Under the pieces are notes generated by a model. The model was not told where the DNA came from and made no database searches. It saw only the letters and a list, made by a program, of their open reading frames with translations. Positions 34,627 to 44,114 of a stretch of 64,000 nt of DNA are shown here, in pieces. Position 1 is the first letter of the stretch; every line of letters begins with the position of its first letter. The DNA comes from Bacillota bacterium (GTDB lineage: Bacteria; Bacillota_A; Clostridia; Lachnospirales; Lachnospiraceae), in NCBI GenBank assembly GCA_023407175.1, contig JAEYMU010000055.1, positions 29,338 to 93,337 of the forward strand. Reading direction: 5' to 3'. A program made the translations under genes and the position numbers.

Positions 34627-37600
34627 TTATTTAAAATATGCTATACCCGATTCAAAGATATATTGGTTTTGTTCACCGTAAATATTGACAGCTACCGCTG
34701 CTCCCCTTCGCTCGGAATGTGTCATCTTGCCAAGCACCCTTCCATCCGGGCTTGTAATGCCTTCGATTGCATAGTAGGAACCGTTTGGATTGTAATCCTC
34801 ATCCATCGTAGGATTACCGTTTAAATCCACATACTGTGTCGCAACCTGACCGCTGGCAAACAGCCTCCTAATCCATTCCTCGCTGGCTACAAAGCGTCCC
34901 TCACCATGGGAGGCCGGAATGGAATATACTCCGCCAAGCTCCGCTTTCATCAGCCAGGGGGATTTATTGGTAACTACCTTTGTATAGACGGATTTGGACA
35001 CATGGCGTCCGATATTATTCATTGCCAGAGTAGGAGAATCCTCCTTCTGGGGTGTAATCTCGCCGTAAGGCACCAGACCCAGCTTAATCAAAGCCTGAAA
35101 ACCGTTGCAGATGCCAAGTGCCAGACCGTCCCGCTTATTCAGGAGATCATTAACCGTTTCCTTGATCTTCTCATTACGAAATGCCGTAGCAATGAATTTA
35201 CCGGAGCCGTCCGGCTCGTCACCGGCGGAGAAGCCACCGGGGAACATAAGAATCTGCGCCCCCTCTATTCCCTCTGCAAAGGCTTCCACAGATTCCCTTA
35301 TGTTGTTCTCCGTCAAATTCTTGAAAACTATCGTCTCTATCTCGGCACCGGCATTCTGAAATGCCTTCAGTGAATCATACTCACAATTGGTTCCGGGAAA
35401 TACCGGGATAAATACCTTCGGCCTTGCAACCTTATTCTTAGCTACATATACTGTTTTTGCATCATACAATCCGGTAGCAAAGGCTTCCTTTACCTCTGAC
35501 TCTTCTACAGCCTTCGAATGGGTAGGATATACCTTCTCAAGGGTGCCTGTCCAGCTTTGCAATGCTTCCTCCAGGGGTATGCTGACACCGGCGTATGCGA
35601 ATTCAGGAGTCTCGGTTACTGTGCCGATCTCGCTGTATTCCTCCTTGGTAAAGCCATATTCTGCAAGGCCCCCTGCCGCTTCCTTTGTCATCTCGGCGAT
35701 AATCGAGCCATAGTCGGGAAGGAATAAGTCCTTCTCTTCTATACTGCTGCTTAAAGCTACACCCAGCTTATTGCCGAAGGCCATCTTGCTGACAGCCTCT
35801 GCGATACCTCCAAAGCCAACGGCAAAGGCGGATATTATCTCACCTTTTTTCTCAAGCGCCATGATTTTTTCGTAGATATCCGTCACCTGACTGTAAACCG
35901 GAAGGTCAAAGTCATCCCTCTTTATATTAAATTTCACCAGGACATTCCCCGGTTTCTTTAATTCTGTAGTTATAATGTCTCCGCTCTTTGCCACATCCAC
36001 GGCAAAGGAAACCAGTGTCGGAGGCACATCGATATCGTTAAAGCTTCCGGACATGCTGTCCTTACCGCCGATGGAGGGAAGTCCAAGCTTTATCTGAGCA
36101 TCATAGGCTCCCAGAAGTGCAACCAGGGGCTCGCCCCAGCGCTTCGGGTCACTACCGAGTCTGCGGAAGAATTCCTGGAAGGTAAAGCGTATCTTTGTAT
36201 GATCGCCGCCTGCTGCCACAATCTTGGCAACCGACGCAATTACCGCATAAACCGAACCATGGAAGGGTGACCAGCTCGAAAGATAAGGGTCAAAGCCATA
36301 GCTCATCATGGTTACGGTATCGCATACACCGGAAAGCACCGGAAGCTTTGCCGTCATGGTCTGAATCGGTGATAGCTGATATTTGCCGCCGTAAGGCATG
36401 GTAACGGTTGACGCTCCGATGGAGCTGTCGAACATCTCCACCAGGCCCTTCTTCGAGCAAACATTCAGTGCCGACAGATTCTTAAGCCATTTTTCCTTTA
36501 AATCGGCTCCTTCTACGTCACAGCCTGTATGCAGATAGTTCTGCTCTTTGGAAGGAATATTGACATAGGCTGTTGCCTCCTGATGAGCTCCGTTGGTATC
36601 CAGGAAGGCTCTTGAAATATTGACAATCTCAGTACCGCGCCACCTCATAACCAGTCTGGGGGAGGTCGTAACCTCAGCTACAACTACTGCCTCCAGATTC
36701 TCTTCCTCGGCGTAGGCAAGCATTTTGTCCACATCCTTCGGTTCAACCACAATTGCCATTCTCTCCTGGGATTCTGAGATTGCCAGCTCAGTTCCGTCAA
36801 GTCCAGCATATTTCTTCGGTACCTTATCCAGATCAATTTGCAGTCCGGCTGCCAGCTCACCGATTGCTACGGATACGCCGCCGGCACCAAAATCATTACA
36901 TTTCTTAATCAGACGGCTTACCTCTTCCCTGCGAAACAGTCTTTGCAGCTTGCGCTCGGTGGGTGCATTGCCCTTCTGAACCTCTGCACCGCAGGTATTG
37001 ATGGATTCGGTGGTATGACTCTTGGAGGAGCCGGTTGCACCGCCGCAGCCGTCGCGTCCGGTCCTTCCGCCCATCAGAATAATGATATCCCCAGGGTCGG
37101 AATTGCCGCGGATAACGTTTCTGCGGGGAGCCGCACCCATGACCGCACCGATTTCCATTCGCTTAGCCACATAGTTCGGATGATAGATTTCATCGACAAG
37201 ACCGGTTGCCAACCCGATCTGATTACCGTAGGAGCTGTAGCCTGCTGCCGCTCCGGTACAAATCTTTCTCTGTGCCAGCTTACCCTTTAGGGTATCCTTT
37301 ACAGGAACGGTAGGGTCTGCCGCTCCGGTCACTCTCATGGCCTGATATACATAGCCCCGGCCCGACAACGGGTCGCGGATTGCTCCGCCAAGACAGGTTG
37401 CCGCACCTCCGAAGGGCTCAATCTCCGTTGGATGGTTATGGGTTTCATTCTTAAAGAATACCAGCCATTCTTCTGTTACAGCATCAATTTCAACCGGCAC
37501 GATGATGGAGCAGGCATTGATTTCATCGGATACTTCCATATCCTCTAATTTGCCGTCTGCCTTCAGCTTCTTCATAGCAAGCAGGGCGATATCCATCAGG

Positions 37601-38421
37601 GAGATATATTTATCATCTCTTCCCTGGTACAGCTTCTCGCGCTCTGCGATGTAGCTGCTGTAAGCGGCCTTGATCGGCTCCGTATAATAACCCTCTTCAA
37701 ATTGAATATCCTTAAGCTCCGTTAAGAAGGTTGTATGACGGCAGTGATCGGACCAATAGGTATCCAGAACACGGATTTCCGTCATGGAAGGGTCACGCTT
37801 TTCCTCTGATTTATAATAATTTTGAATAAATTGAAAATCCTTAAAGGTCATAGCCAGATTCAGAGAAGCATACAGCTTCTTAAGGCTCTCCTCCTCCATA
37901 CCGGTAAAGTCCTGAAATATCATGACCTCCTCCGGCTCCGGGAATTCTGTCACCAGAGTTGCAGGCTTTTCTTCCTCCGCCTTTCTGGAGTCCACAGGAT
38001 TGATGCAATATGCCTTGATTTTCTCAAATTCCTCATCGGTAATGTCACCGGAAAGCACATAGGTAGCTGCCGAACGAATCACCGGCTCCTCCGATTCCTT
38101 AAGCAGCTTCACGCACTGCTGGGCTGAATCGGCTCTCTGGTCAAACTGTCCGGGTAAATATTCTACGGTAAAAATCCTGTCACTGCTTTCATAAGGAAAG
38201 CTTTCTTCAAACAGCATGTCAAGGGGCGGCTCGGAAAACACCGTTCCCAGAGATTTCTTATAGGTCTCCTCACTGACATCCTCTATATCATAACGGATCA
38301 AAACACGTACCGCGTCCAGACCCTTTATACCCAAATAACTGCGAAGCTCTTTCTTCAATTCCTTTGCCCTTACTGCATAGGGGACCTTCTTCTCCACATA
38401 GATACGCCTAACATTACTCAT
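34627..38421 (-). CDS. purL: Phosphoribosylformylglycinamidine synthase, single-chain
   Basis: 1264 residues, the large single-chain form of FGAM synthase common in clostridia. It converts FGAR and glutamine to FGAM in purine synthesis. Recognisable are 'TYWSDHCRHTTFLTEL', 'FKNETHNHPTEIEPFGGAAT', 'KCNDFGAGGVSVAIGEL' and 'GLPSIGGKDSMSG'. The C-terminal glutaminase domain has 'VFIPVFPGTNCEYDS', nucleophile Cys in 'ALGICNGFQALI' and 'PASHGEGRF'. It starts at ATG 38421 with AAAAGGAGC. It is monocistronic, divergent from the LysR regulator. Confidence 0.96.
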   Translation of the reverse strand: MSNVRRIYVEKKVPYAVRAKELKKELRSYLGIKGLDAVRVLIRYDIEDVSEETYKKSLGTVFSEPPLDMLFEESFPYESSDRIFTVEYLPGQFDQRADSAQQCVKLLKESEEPVIRSAATYVLSGDITDEEFEKIKAYCINPVDSRKAEEEKPATLVTEFPEPEEVMIFQDFTGMEEESLKKLYASLNLAMTFKDFQFIQNYYKSEEKRDPSMTEIRVLDTYWSDHCRHTTFLTELKDIQFEEGYYTEPIKAAYSSYIAEREKLYQGRDDKYISLMDIALLAMKKLKADGKLEDMEVSDEINACSIIVPVEIDAVTEEWLVFFKNETHNHPTEIEPFGGAATCLGGAIRDPLSGRGYVYQAMRVTGAADPTVPVKDTLKGKLAQRKICTGAAAGYSSYGNQIGLATGLVDEIYHPNYVAKRMEIGAVMGAAPRRNVIRGNSDPGDIIILMGGRTGRDGCGGATGSSKSHTTESINTCGAEVQKGNAPTERKLQRLFRREEVSRLIKKCNDFGAGGVSVAIGELAAGLQIDLDKVPKKYAGLDGTELAISESQERMAIVVEPKDVDKMLAYAEEENLEAVVVAEVTTSPRLVMRWRGTEIVNISRAFLDTNGAHQEATAYVNIPSKEQNYLHTGCDVEGADLKEKWLKNLSALNVCSKKGLVEMFDSSIGASTVTMPYGGKYQLSPIQTMTAKLPVLSGVCDTVTMMSYGFDPYLSSWSPFHGSVYAVIASVAKIVAAGGDHTKIRFTFQEFFRRLGSDPKRWGEPLVALLGAYDAQIKLGLPSIGGKDSMSGSFNDIDVPPTLVSFAVDVAKSGDIITTELKKPGNVLVKFNIKRDDFDLPVYSQVTDIYEKIMALEKKGEIISAFAVGFGGIAEAVSKMAFGNKLGVALSSSIEEKDLFLPDYGSIIAEMTKEAAGGLAEYGFTKEEYSEIGTVTETPEFAYAGVSIPLEEALQSWTGTLEKVYPTHSKAVEESEVKEAFATGLYDAKTVYVAKNKVARPKVFIPVFPGTNCEYDSLKAFQNAGAEIETIVFKNLTENNIRESVEAFAEGIEGAQILMFPGGFSAGDEPDGSGKFIATAFRNEKIKETVNDLLNKRDGLALGICNGFQALIKLGLVPYGEITPQKEDSPTLAMNNIGRHVSKSVYTKVVTNKSPWLMKAELGGVYSIPASHGEGRFVASEEWIRRLFASGQVATQYVDLNGNPTMDEDYNPNGSYYAIEGITSPDGRVLGKMTHSERRGAAVAVNIYGEQNQYIFESGIAYFK

Positions 38422-38474
38422 ATCAAAGCTCCTTTTCAGATATTATACACCGCAATAATTCATCATTTACTTGC

Positions 38475-38502
38475 ATTATAGCATAACATGTCTTATAATC
38501 AA
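38475..38502 (-). promoter_or_regulatory. Sigma-A promoter of purL
   Basis: Minus strand: -35 TTGATT (38497-38502), 16-nt spacer, -10 TATAAT (38475-38480). The leader is about 45 nt, too short for a purine riboswitch. Confidence 0.65.
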
Positions 38503-38542
38503 AATTAATATATGTTAATCTTTTTATTAGCTTATCTAATAG

Positions 38543-38564
38543 ATACAAATAATTCTATTTGTAT
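38543..38564 (+). promoter_or_regulatory. Inverted repeat, candidate LysR operator
   Basis: ATACAAAT (38543-38550), 6 nt, ATTTGTAT (38557-38564), perfect arms, located 37 bp upstream of the LysR start in the purL/lysR divergent region. The size and spacing fit LysR-family sites. Confidence 0.5.
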
Positions 38565-38601
38565 TTTTTTATCATTCTATTGCCATTGAAGGGAGTCTGT
38601 T

Positions 38602-39486
38602 ATGGATATTAATTATGAATTGTACAAAGTATTCTATCAGGTAGCCAAAAGTCTAAGCTTTTCTGATGCGGCCGATAACTTATTTATCAGTCAGTCGGCG
38701 GTGAGCCAGTCTATCAAAACCTTGGAAAAACGGCTTAATCAGCCCCTTTTTATCCGCAGTACAAAGCGAGTTGCTTTGACCAAGGAGGGCGAGCTTTTAC
38801 TAAAGCATATTGAACCTGCCATAAACCTGATCAGCCGCGGCGAAAACCAGTTATGTGCCGACCCGAAAAGCGGAGTCCAGCTAAGAATCGGAGCCAGTGA
38901 TACCATTTGCCGTTATTATCTTGTCCCGTTTCTGAATAATTTTCATAAAAAGTACCCTGGAATACACATTAAGGTAACCAACGGCACTTCACTCCAATGT
39001 GCTAAATTACTGGAGCGTAACGAGGTTGATATCATCGTAACCAATTCTCCTAACCCGGCACTTAACAATATAATGCAGATTATTCCGGTTAAGGAATTCA
39101 GGGATATTTTTATCGCCAATAAGGAGGCCTTTCCTGTTGCCGACCAGCCGATTACCTTAAAGGAGCTCCAGCAATACCCGATACTGATGCTGGATAAACG
39201 CTCTACCACAAGTGTCTTTCTGCATAATCTCTTTCTTGAGAATTCCCTCGATCTGGTTCCGGCAATTGAGCTTAGCAGTAATGATCTTCTAATTGATCTG
39301 GCTAAGATAGGTCTGGGTATTGCTTTTATCCCCGACTTTTGTGTAAAGGAATTGGACAATCTGTCAATTATCCATATCGACCAGCAGATACCATCCCGCC
39401 TTCTGGTTGCTGCTTATAACAACGATATTCCCATCTCAGACGGGGCCAAATATTTTATTGATAGCTTAACCGAGGGAAGGGAATAA
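38602..39486 (+). CDS. LysR-family transcription regulator
   Basis: 294 residues, GAAGGGAG before ATG. The N-terminal winged helix (~1-60) reads 'YQVAKSLSFSDAADNLFIS' and 'QSAVSQSIKTLEKRLNQPLF'. The C-terminal periplasmic-binding-type effector domain spans ~90-290 ('IGASDTICRYYLVPFLNNF', 'IGLGIAFIPDFCVKEL'). It is divergent from purL and has a candidate operator upstream. The regulated pathway is not evident; purL control is possible but not implied by family. Confidence 0.92.
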   Translation: MDINYELYKVFYQVAKSLSFSDAADNLFISQSAVSQSIKTLEKRLNQPLFIRSTKRVALTKEGELLLKHIEPAINLISRGENQLCADPKSGVQLRIGASDTICRYYLVPFLNNFHKKYPGIHIKVTNGTSLQCAKLLERNEVDIIVTNSPNPALNNIMQIIPVKEFRDIFIANKEAFPVADQPITLKELQQYPILMLDKRSTTSVFLHNLFLENSLDLVPAIELSSNDLLIDLAKIGLGIAFIPDFCVKELDNLSIIHIDQQIPSRLLVAAYNNDIPISDGAKYFIDSLTEGRE

Positions 39487-39510
39487 TATTTTTCAACTAA
39501 TTTACTTGAA

Positions 39511-39543
39511 GAAAAGCATTCAGTTTTGGTCTGAATGCTTTTC
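39511..39543 (+). terminator. Terminator of the LysR gene
   Basis: GAAAAGCATTCAG (39511-39523) pairs with CTGAATGCTTTTC (39531-39543), loop TTTTGGT, followed by TCATTTTC. Confidence 0.85.
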
Positions 39544-39611
39544 TCATTTTCTTATATTAAATTACGATATTCCCGTCTTCCATCTAGCTTGGGTAATCCG
39601 TCAATAGCTTT

Positions 39612-40568
39612 TTATGGCACATAACGACCATCCCAAAATGAATCAATATATTCTATTATTTCATCATCTTGAAGCGTTTGAGCAATGTAGTCATACCATT
39701 TGCTACCTACAGGAGGAAGGGATACATACTCGATCGTTCCATCGTCCCGAGATATGGGCTCATCATGCCCAAAGTTTTGCAGCTCATTCACATATGCGAA
39801 AAAACCCGACACACTGTTAATATACTTAAATTCTTCTCTTTGGCGAATTTCAATCTTCTCCATAACAGCTTCAATGGTTCGCCGCCTCATCTCGTCGTCC
39901 ATTCGGTCAAAAGTGCTGTTGCAAGCTAAAAATATCTCTTGTGAAAGGATTTCATTCTCCCTTGCATTCGCTTCAGCATCATATTCAAGCTGTCGCTTAC
40001 TGTCTTCAAAAGAACGCACCGGCATGAACTCACTTTTTATATAACTTTCCAGCAATACCTTTGGGAAATCCTCTCTTGTACGCATTTCGTCAACCGCATT
40101 AAACCATGATGATATGTTCTCTATATAATATGACGGAAAATTATACGCATTGGGAGGGTATTTGGGCATTTGCCCTACAAGTCGAACAAGATCTTCTGTT
40201 GCGGCTTGTTCTAACGCTTCCTGCGGGATATAAAATCTTACGCTCTCATAAGCCTTATTATAATCTTCCTGATCGCGATATGAGTAATCATTCAGGCTAA
40301 AAGGATAATCAAGATACCCCTTCGACAGCCACTCCTGCGCAGAATGTATAAGCTGGGGGTATTCTTCAACATTGGGATCATTAAAATACGTGGGAACCGG
40401 TTCCAAGGTCGGTTCTACGGTTTCATGTTCTGTTGGCGTATTATAGCTATTTTCCGATTGAGAAGCGTTGGTATCTTTTACTGACAGGGAATCAGCAGTG
40501 CCGGTACAAGCAGTCAGGCTTGCCATAATAACTATGATAGGGATTGTAAGGTATTTTTGTTTTTTCAT
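39612..40568 (-). CDS. Lipoprotein sharing a domain with the adjacent putative cysteine peptidase
   Basis: 318 residues from ATG 40568, overlapping the upstream gene's stop by a few bases. Lipobox 'SLTACT' near residue 22, then a Thr/Glu/Pro linker. Residues ~90-180 ('FYIPQEALEQAATEDLVRLV', 'SSWFNAVDEMRTREDFPKVL') follow the same pattern as residues ~80-165 of the upstream secreted protein. The C-terminal half has a helical 'REEFKYINSVSGFFAYVN' segment. It is probably membrane-anchored outside the cell and cotranslated with the peptidase-like gene. An inhibitor, immunity or chaperone role is inferred from this arrangement. Confidence 0.7.
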   Translation of the reverse strand: MKKQKYLTIPIIVIMASLTACTGTADSLSVKDTNASQSENSYNTPTEHETVEPTLEPVPTYFNDPNVEEYPQLIHSAQEWLSKGYLDYPFSLNDYSYRDQEDYNKAYESVRFYIPQEALEQAATEDLVRLVGQMPKYPPNAYNFPSYYIENISSWFNAVDEMRTREDFPKVLLESYIKSEFMPVRSFEDSKRQLEYDAEANARENEILSQEIFLACNSTFDRMDDEMRRRTIEAVMEKIEIRQREEFKYINSVSGFFAYVNELQNFGHDEPISRDDGTIEYVSLPPVGSKWYDYIAQTLQDDEIIEYIDSFWDGRYVP

Positions 40569-40573
40569 GGCGC

Positions 40574-41917
40574 TCACCAAGTATAATATTCAACTGTATT
40601 ACCGCTATTATAATATGGGCAATCGCGCATATAGTGACTGACCATAGGACCGGACGCCCATTTTGAAATCATCAAATGTTCCGGACCGCTAGCACTATAC
40701 CAAATATTGGGTGTCATTATAATGCCGGAATGCGCACTCCATGCTGCTATACAGCCTGCTGTGGGATTGCTTATTTCTGTGTAATAGCTGTCAGTTGCAA
40801 AAGGGGTAAAGCTATTGAGCCACATGTTTTGATAATTCATATCTGTAGTGCTTGCGGCACCGGGAAACTGCCTGCTTAACCATGCATATGAATGACAATT
40901 AAATGTTTTGGATGCTAATGATACAAGGGAAGCGGAGGGATAACCTGCAATTAAAGATGCCCATTCGCTGTATGAGCACATTTGAATATTAGGGTCAAGT
41001 ATTACATATGCCGTTTTGCCTCCCGGAGTTGTTATTGGGTAATTACTATTATATACCGCAGGAATGGACTGCGCAGAAAGGGATATAGAAGAAGTATCTT
41101 GTGACCCCGCTTCAATAGACGTAATCGATAACTTCTCCATGATGCAGTCTTTTAAAGCATTATCATCTTCCGCTTCAATCATATAGACGAGTAGCATTGC
41201 GGGGTTAACGTCATCAAAATACGCGGAGTCAATCTTTTCTCCTAATTTATTAATATAGGATTCCGTAAATCTATCCATATTACTTGCGCTTTTATTTGTT
41301 CCAACCAAATCATAAATAAGCATTTCCAAGATGTCGATTGAGGTATAGACAGCGCCATCTGCTAATACTAAGGGTATGTAATCTTTATCTCTGATGATTC
41401 TATTAAATTCATCAACAAAATTATCTTGGCTCAAACTATCCCAATCCATAATCTTTTCACTTGGAATCGCATAGTTATCATACACTTCGATTAGTTTTGA
41501 GAACGCATCTTCTCTTGAAAGCAGTTCTGAAAATCCGTTAAAGTTCGGTTTGATAGCTTGATAACCCTCCTCTACTGTTTGATATGCGTGAAGATGGGGT
41601 AACAGTGGATACTCCAATATCAGACTTATTAATTCCTCGGTTGAAATCGTTTTCAAGATATTATCGGGTATTTGAGTTGCCGCTTGAATCTGATCTTGAG
41701 TCCCTATTAAGTACCCCTTCTCATGTCTGAGTGATTCCGGAAATCCATAACTACCATCTGATTTAACCCAATCATTGCTACGGCTTATACGTGTTTCGTC
41801 CTCTGTTGCCATCGCAGCTGCAATACCGCCTGCTGTAAAGTTGATACACATTGCAAAGAGAAGTGCAATTGTCAAAAATAAACCTGTGAACCTGTTGAAT
41901 CGTTTACGTTTCTTCAT
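40574..41917 (-). CDS. Secreted protein with putative cysteine-peptidase (NCHSYAW) C-terminal domain
   Basis: 447 residues. Basic signal peptide with a hydrophobic core and cleavage near 'AAAMA' (~residue 37). Residues ~80-165 form the domain 'IPDNILKTISTEELISLIL', 'YPLLPHLHAYQTVEEGYQAI', 'FSELLSREDAFSKLIEVY'. The C-terminal ~110 residues have 'FNCHSYAW' (C341), 'AWSAHSGIIM' (H396) and 'ISKWASGPMVSHYMRDCPYY', a Cys/His layout like papain-fold or NlpC/CHAP hydrolases. Catalysis is inferred. The gene is AT-rich and pairs with the lipoprotein downstream. Confidence 0.7.
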   Translation of the reverse strand: MKKRKRFNRFTGLFLTIALLFAMCINFTAGGIAAAMATEDETRISRSNDWVKSDGSYGFPESLRHEKGYLIGTQDQIQAATQIPDNILKTISTEELISLILEYPLLPHLHAYQTVEEGYQAIKPNFNGFSELLSREDAFSKLIEVYDNYAIPSEKIMDWDSLSQDNFVDEFNRIIRDKDYIPLVLADGAVYTSIDILEMLIYDLVGTNKSASNMDRFTESYINKLGEKIDSAYFDDVNPAMLLVYMIEAEDDNALKDCIMEKLSITSIEAGSQDTSSISLSAQSIPAVYNSNYPITTPGGKTAYVILDPNIQMCSYSEWASLIAGYPSASLVSLASKTFNCHSYAWLSRQFPGAASTTDMNYQNMWLNSFTPFATDSYYTEISNPTAGCIAAWSAHSGIIMTPNIWYSASGPEHLMISKWASGPMVSHYMRDCPYYNSGNTVEYYTW

Positions 41918-42138
41918 GAATACATCCTCCTTAATTCTTTATTCGTACAATAAAGTAAAATACTCAACTTCCCCCTCTTGAAAAAGTTGGCTAATGCCTG
42001 ATTATGGATATTAAACCCAATATCTAATGAAATTATATAATTTATAGAAATAATTGTCAATTGAAGAGTTAACAGTTTAACTTATATCATTCATATAACA
42101 TAAGCTGAATATATAATAGTAAAAAAGAGGTATTTGAA

Positions 42139-42573
42139 TTGGATTGCAGCGATCCCGTTAAGCTCCTCTTATCTGTTCCCTACGATTATACGGTTGAGAT
42201 GGCATATCAGAATAATGATATTCTGAATACGCCAACAGCAAAGTCGATCAATATCGGCAGGCTCAATTTGTTTATGCAAAATGTAGCTGACAAAAACCCT
42301 GACTGCGTGTTTATTACTACCTTTGGCGTGGATGGACCGGCCGCTACCAGCATCTTAAAATACGATGGTACTATTATAACCTACACCTATGATAACTCAC
42401 GCTTCAGCCGAATTTATGGTGATATCTATTCCCACGAAATCGTGAAATTATTTACTGAAACAACCCGCAATGATAATCTTATCGTTACTGCCTATCATGC
42501 AATTACCCCGGATGATATTGATTTTGTAATATATAGAGATATTATATTTATCGATGTAAAAAGGTTATATTGA
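42139..42573 (+). CDS. DUF4362-like protein
   Basis: 144 residues, start TTG 42139 with AGAGG 9 nt upstream. 'PYDYTVEMAYQNNDILNTPT', then 'NLFMQNVADKNPDCVFITTF' and 'SILKYDGTIITYTYDNSRF' match the DUF4362 pattern (YTVEQAI..., F..NV..., DG..I.YTYDNSRD). No signal peptide is visible with this start; upstream in-frame sequence may be missing. The lipoprotein at 52939-53493 has a similar layout. Function unknown. Confidence 0.65.
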   Translation: MDCSDPVKLLLSVPYDYTVEMAYQNNDILNTPTAKSINIGRLNLFMQNVADKNPDCVFITTFGVDGPAATSILKYDGTIITYTYDNSRFSRIYGDIYSHEIVKLFTETTRNDNLIVTAYHAITPDDIDFVIYRDIIFIDVKRLY

Positions 42574-42600
42574 TTTATAACAGGTCCATCGCGCATTATT

Positions 42601-43248
42601 TTATCCGCGTTTTACTTTCAATATCCCCGCGTCCATTTCACAAACGGTATCACAAAGCTCCTGAATGTCTTCGGAATTATGACTCGCTAAAATTATGGTT
42701 TTCCCCGCGTCCCTTAAGCCTTTTAATATGTGGCGAATTTCCTTCACACCGGCGTGGTCCAAGCCATTCATAGGTTCGTCAAAAATCAGAATCTCCGGAT
42801 CTTCCATGATGGCTTGTGCGATCCCCAGCCGCTGACGCATTCCCATGGAATATTTTCTGACGTGCTTTTTACTGTCAGGCTCAAGCCCTACCTTTATTAT
42901 GGCGGCGCGTATTGCAGCCTTTTTAATTTTATGGTTAATTGAGGCAAGCAGACGTAGATTTCCGTACCCGCTGTAATTGGGAAGAAAGCTTGGTTCCTCA
43001 ATAATAATTCCAACATTGTCCGGAATATCCGTAGCTTTTCCAATTCTTTTGCCGCCTACAACTATTTCTCCGGCAGATGGAGGAAGGAATCCGCAAATAC
43101 ATTTGAAAAGCACCGTTTTGCCTGAACCGTTGCGGCCAATGATACCGTGGATTTTCCCCTTCTCAAACGCAATTGTCACATCCTTTAGCGCGGTTCCCTC
43201 TTTAAAGTGCTTACTCACATTGGTTACAGTGATTATATTTTCTGACAT
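42601..43248 (-). CDS. ABC exporter ATP-binding protein (LanF/BcrA-like)
   Basis: 215 residues from ATG 43248 (AGGAGG 9 nt upstream). Walker A 'GRNGSGKTVLF', signature 'YSMGMRQRLGIAQAI' and Walker B 'ILIFDEPMNGLD' are intact; the length fits LanF/BcrA ATPases of peptide-antibiotic resistance exporters. It is the last gene of the operon, 14 nt after the second permease. With the two permeases it would form a LanFEG-type pump. Confidence 0.9.
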   Translation of the reverse strand: MSENIITVTNVSKHFKEGTALKDVTIAFEKGKIHGIIGRNGSGKTVLFKCICGFLPPSAGEIVVGGKRIGKATDIPDNVGIIIEEPSFLPNYSGYGNLRLLASINHKIKKAAIRAAIIKVGLEPDSKKHVRKYSMGMRQRLGIAQAIMEDPEILIFDEPMNGLDHAGVKEIRHILKGLRDAGKTIILASHNSEDIQELCDTVCEMDAGILKVKRG

Positions 43249-43262
43249 AAACACATACCTCC

Positions 43263-44114
43263 TTACAACTCTGATGTAATCTCTATTGATATTTTCTTAA
43301 TGCTCACAACTAATAAAGCAGATAAAACAACAATACTTACACTAAAAAAAATGAATGGGTAGGTCAAATTGGGAAACAGTGAAACCCCCATCGGATCTAA
43401 AACGCTTAGCCTTGAAAGCGACACAGGTGAGAAATGATAAAATGTAGGAGGAAGCATGTTTGTTACGAGTAAATCAAAAAATAGAAGCACACCCCCGGCA
43501 ACCAATCCAAGCATTCGATTAAAATTCAGATTAATTGCAAATAGGAGCAAGCCAAAAAAGCACGCTACACCCCAATTCAAGAGAAAGCTAAGACCAAACG
43601 CTTCCAATGGGGAGTAAAAGGTCGTTATTTCCTTCGTAATACCAAATTGCAAGTTTATCTGTGCACCTACGTCAGTTTGTGCCAGGGTATGGATAATCTT
43701 CCCCCACCCGTTTGTTGCGAAGGTCGCGTGTGGCAACAAAACCAATAGTGAGACCAGCATTAAGAACAAGAAATAGATAGCGCTGGCCATGATGATATAC
43801 AGTATTTGACCCAGCACCCAAGGTATGCGTTTACTTCTAATGATGATATAGGGCTGGTTCTTATTAATAAAGGGTGCATCGGAAAACAGAAATACAATGC
43901 CGGCAAGTAATATCAGCTGCTTGACCGGGTCGTTGGAGAAAAAGGGGAAAATAAGGGGGTTAGTTTTTATCCCCGTACTACCTGTAAGGTCGCAGATTAC
44001 CCCAAAATCATTCCATACAAACATACTCATCAAAGCAAAGAGGCAGATAATGCGCGGATTTGTTGTCCACTGCCGAATGGAATATATGGCGATGCAGAAT
44101 ATTCTTTTAACCAT
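43263..44114 (-). CDS. ABC-2 type permease (second)
   Basis: 283 residues from ATG 44114, which overlaps the first permease gene by 8 nt; the longer frame runs back into that gene. About six helices, including 'LILLAGIVFLFSDAPFINK' and 'LGQILYIIMASAIYFLFLML'. 'SDAPFIN' and 'YIIIRSKR' are typical of large multidrug/bacteriocin-type permeases. It pairs with the first permease and the ATPase. Confidence 0.85.
   Translation of the reverse strand: MVKRIFCIAIYSIRQWTTNPRIICLFALMSMFVWNDFGVICDLTGSTGIKTNPLIFPFFSNDPVKQLILLAGIVFLFSDAPFINKNQPYIIIRSKRIPWVLGQILYIIMASAIYFLFLMLVSLLVLLPHATFATNGWGKIIHTLAQTDVGAQINLQFGITKEITTFYSPLEAFGLSFLLNWGVACFFGLLLFAINLNFNRMLGLVAGGVLLFFDLLVTNMLPPTFYHFSPVSLSRLSVLDPMGVSLFPNLTYPFIFFSVSIVVLSALLVVSIKKISIEITSEL

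Noticed and set aside
34906..35373. Plus-strand frames of up to 155 residues inside purL
   Set aside because: Shadows of a strongly conserved purL coding region.
38422..38480. Purine riboswitch before purL
   Set aside because: Leader of ~45 nt is too short and shows no paired purine aptamer core.
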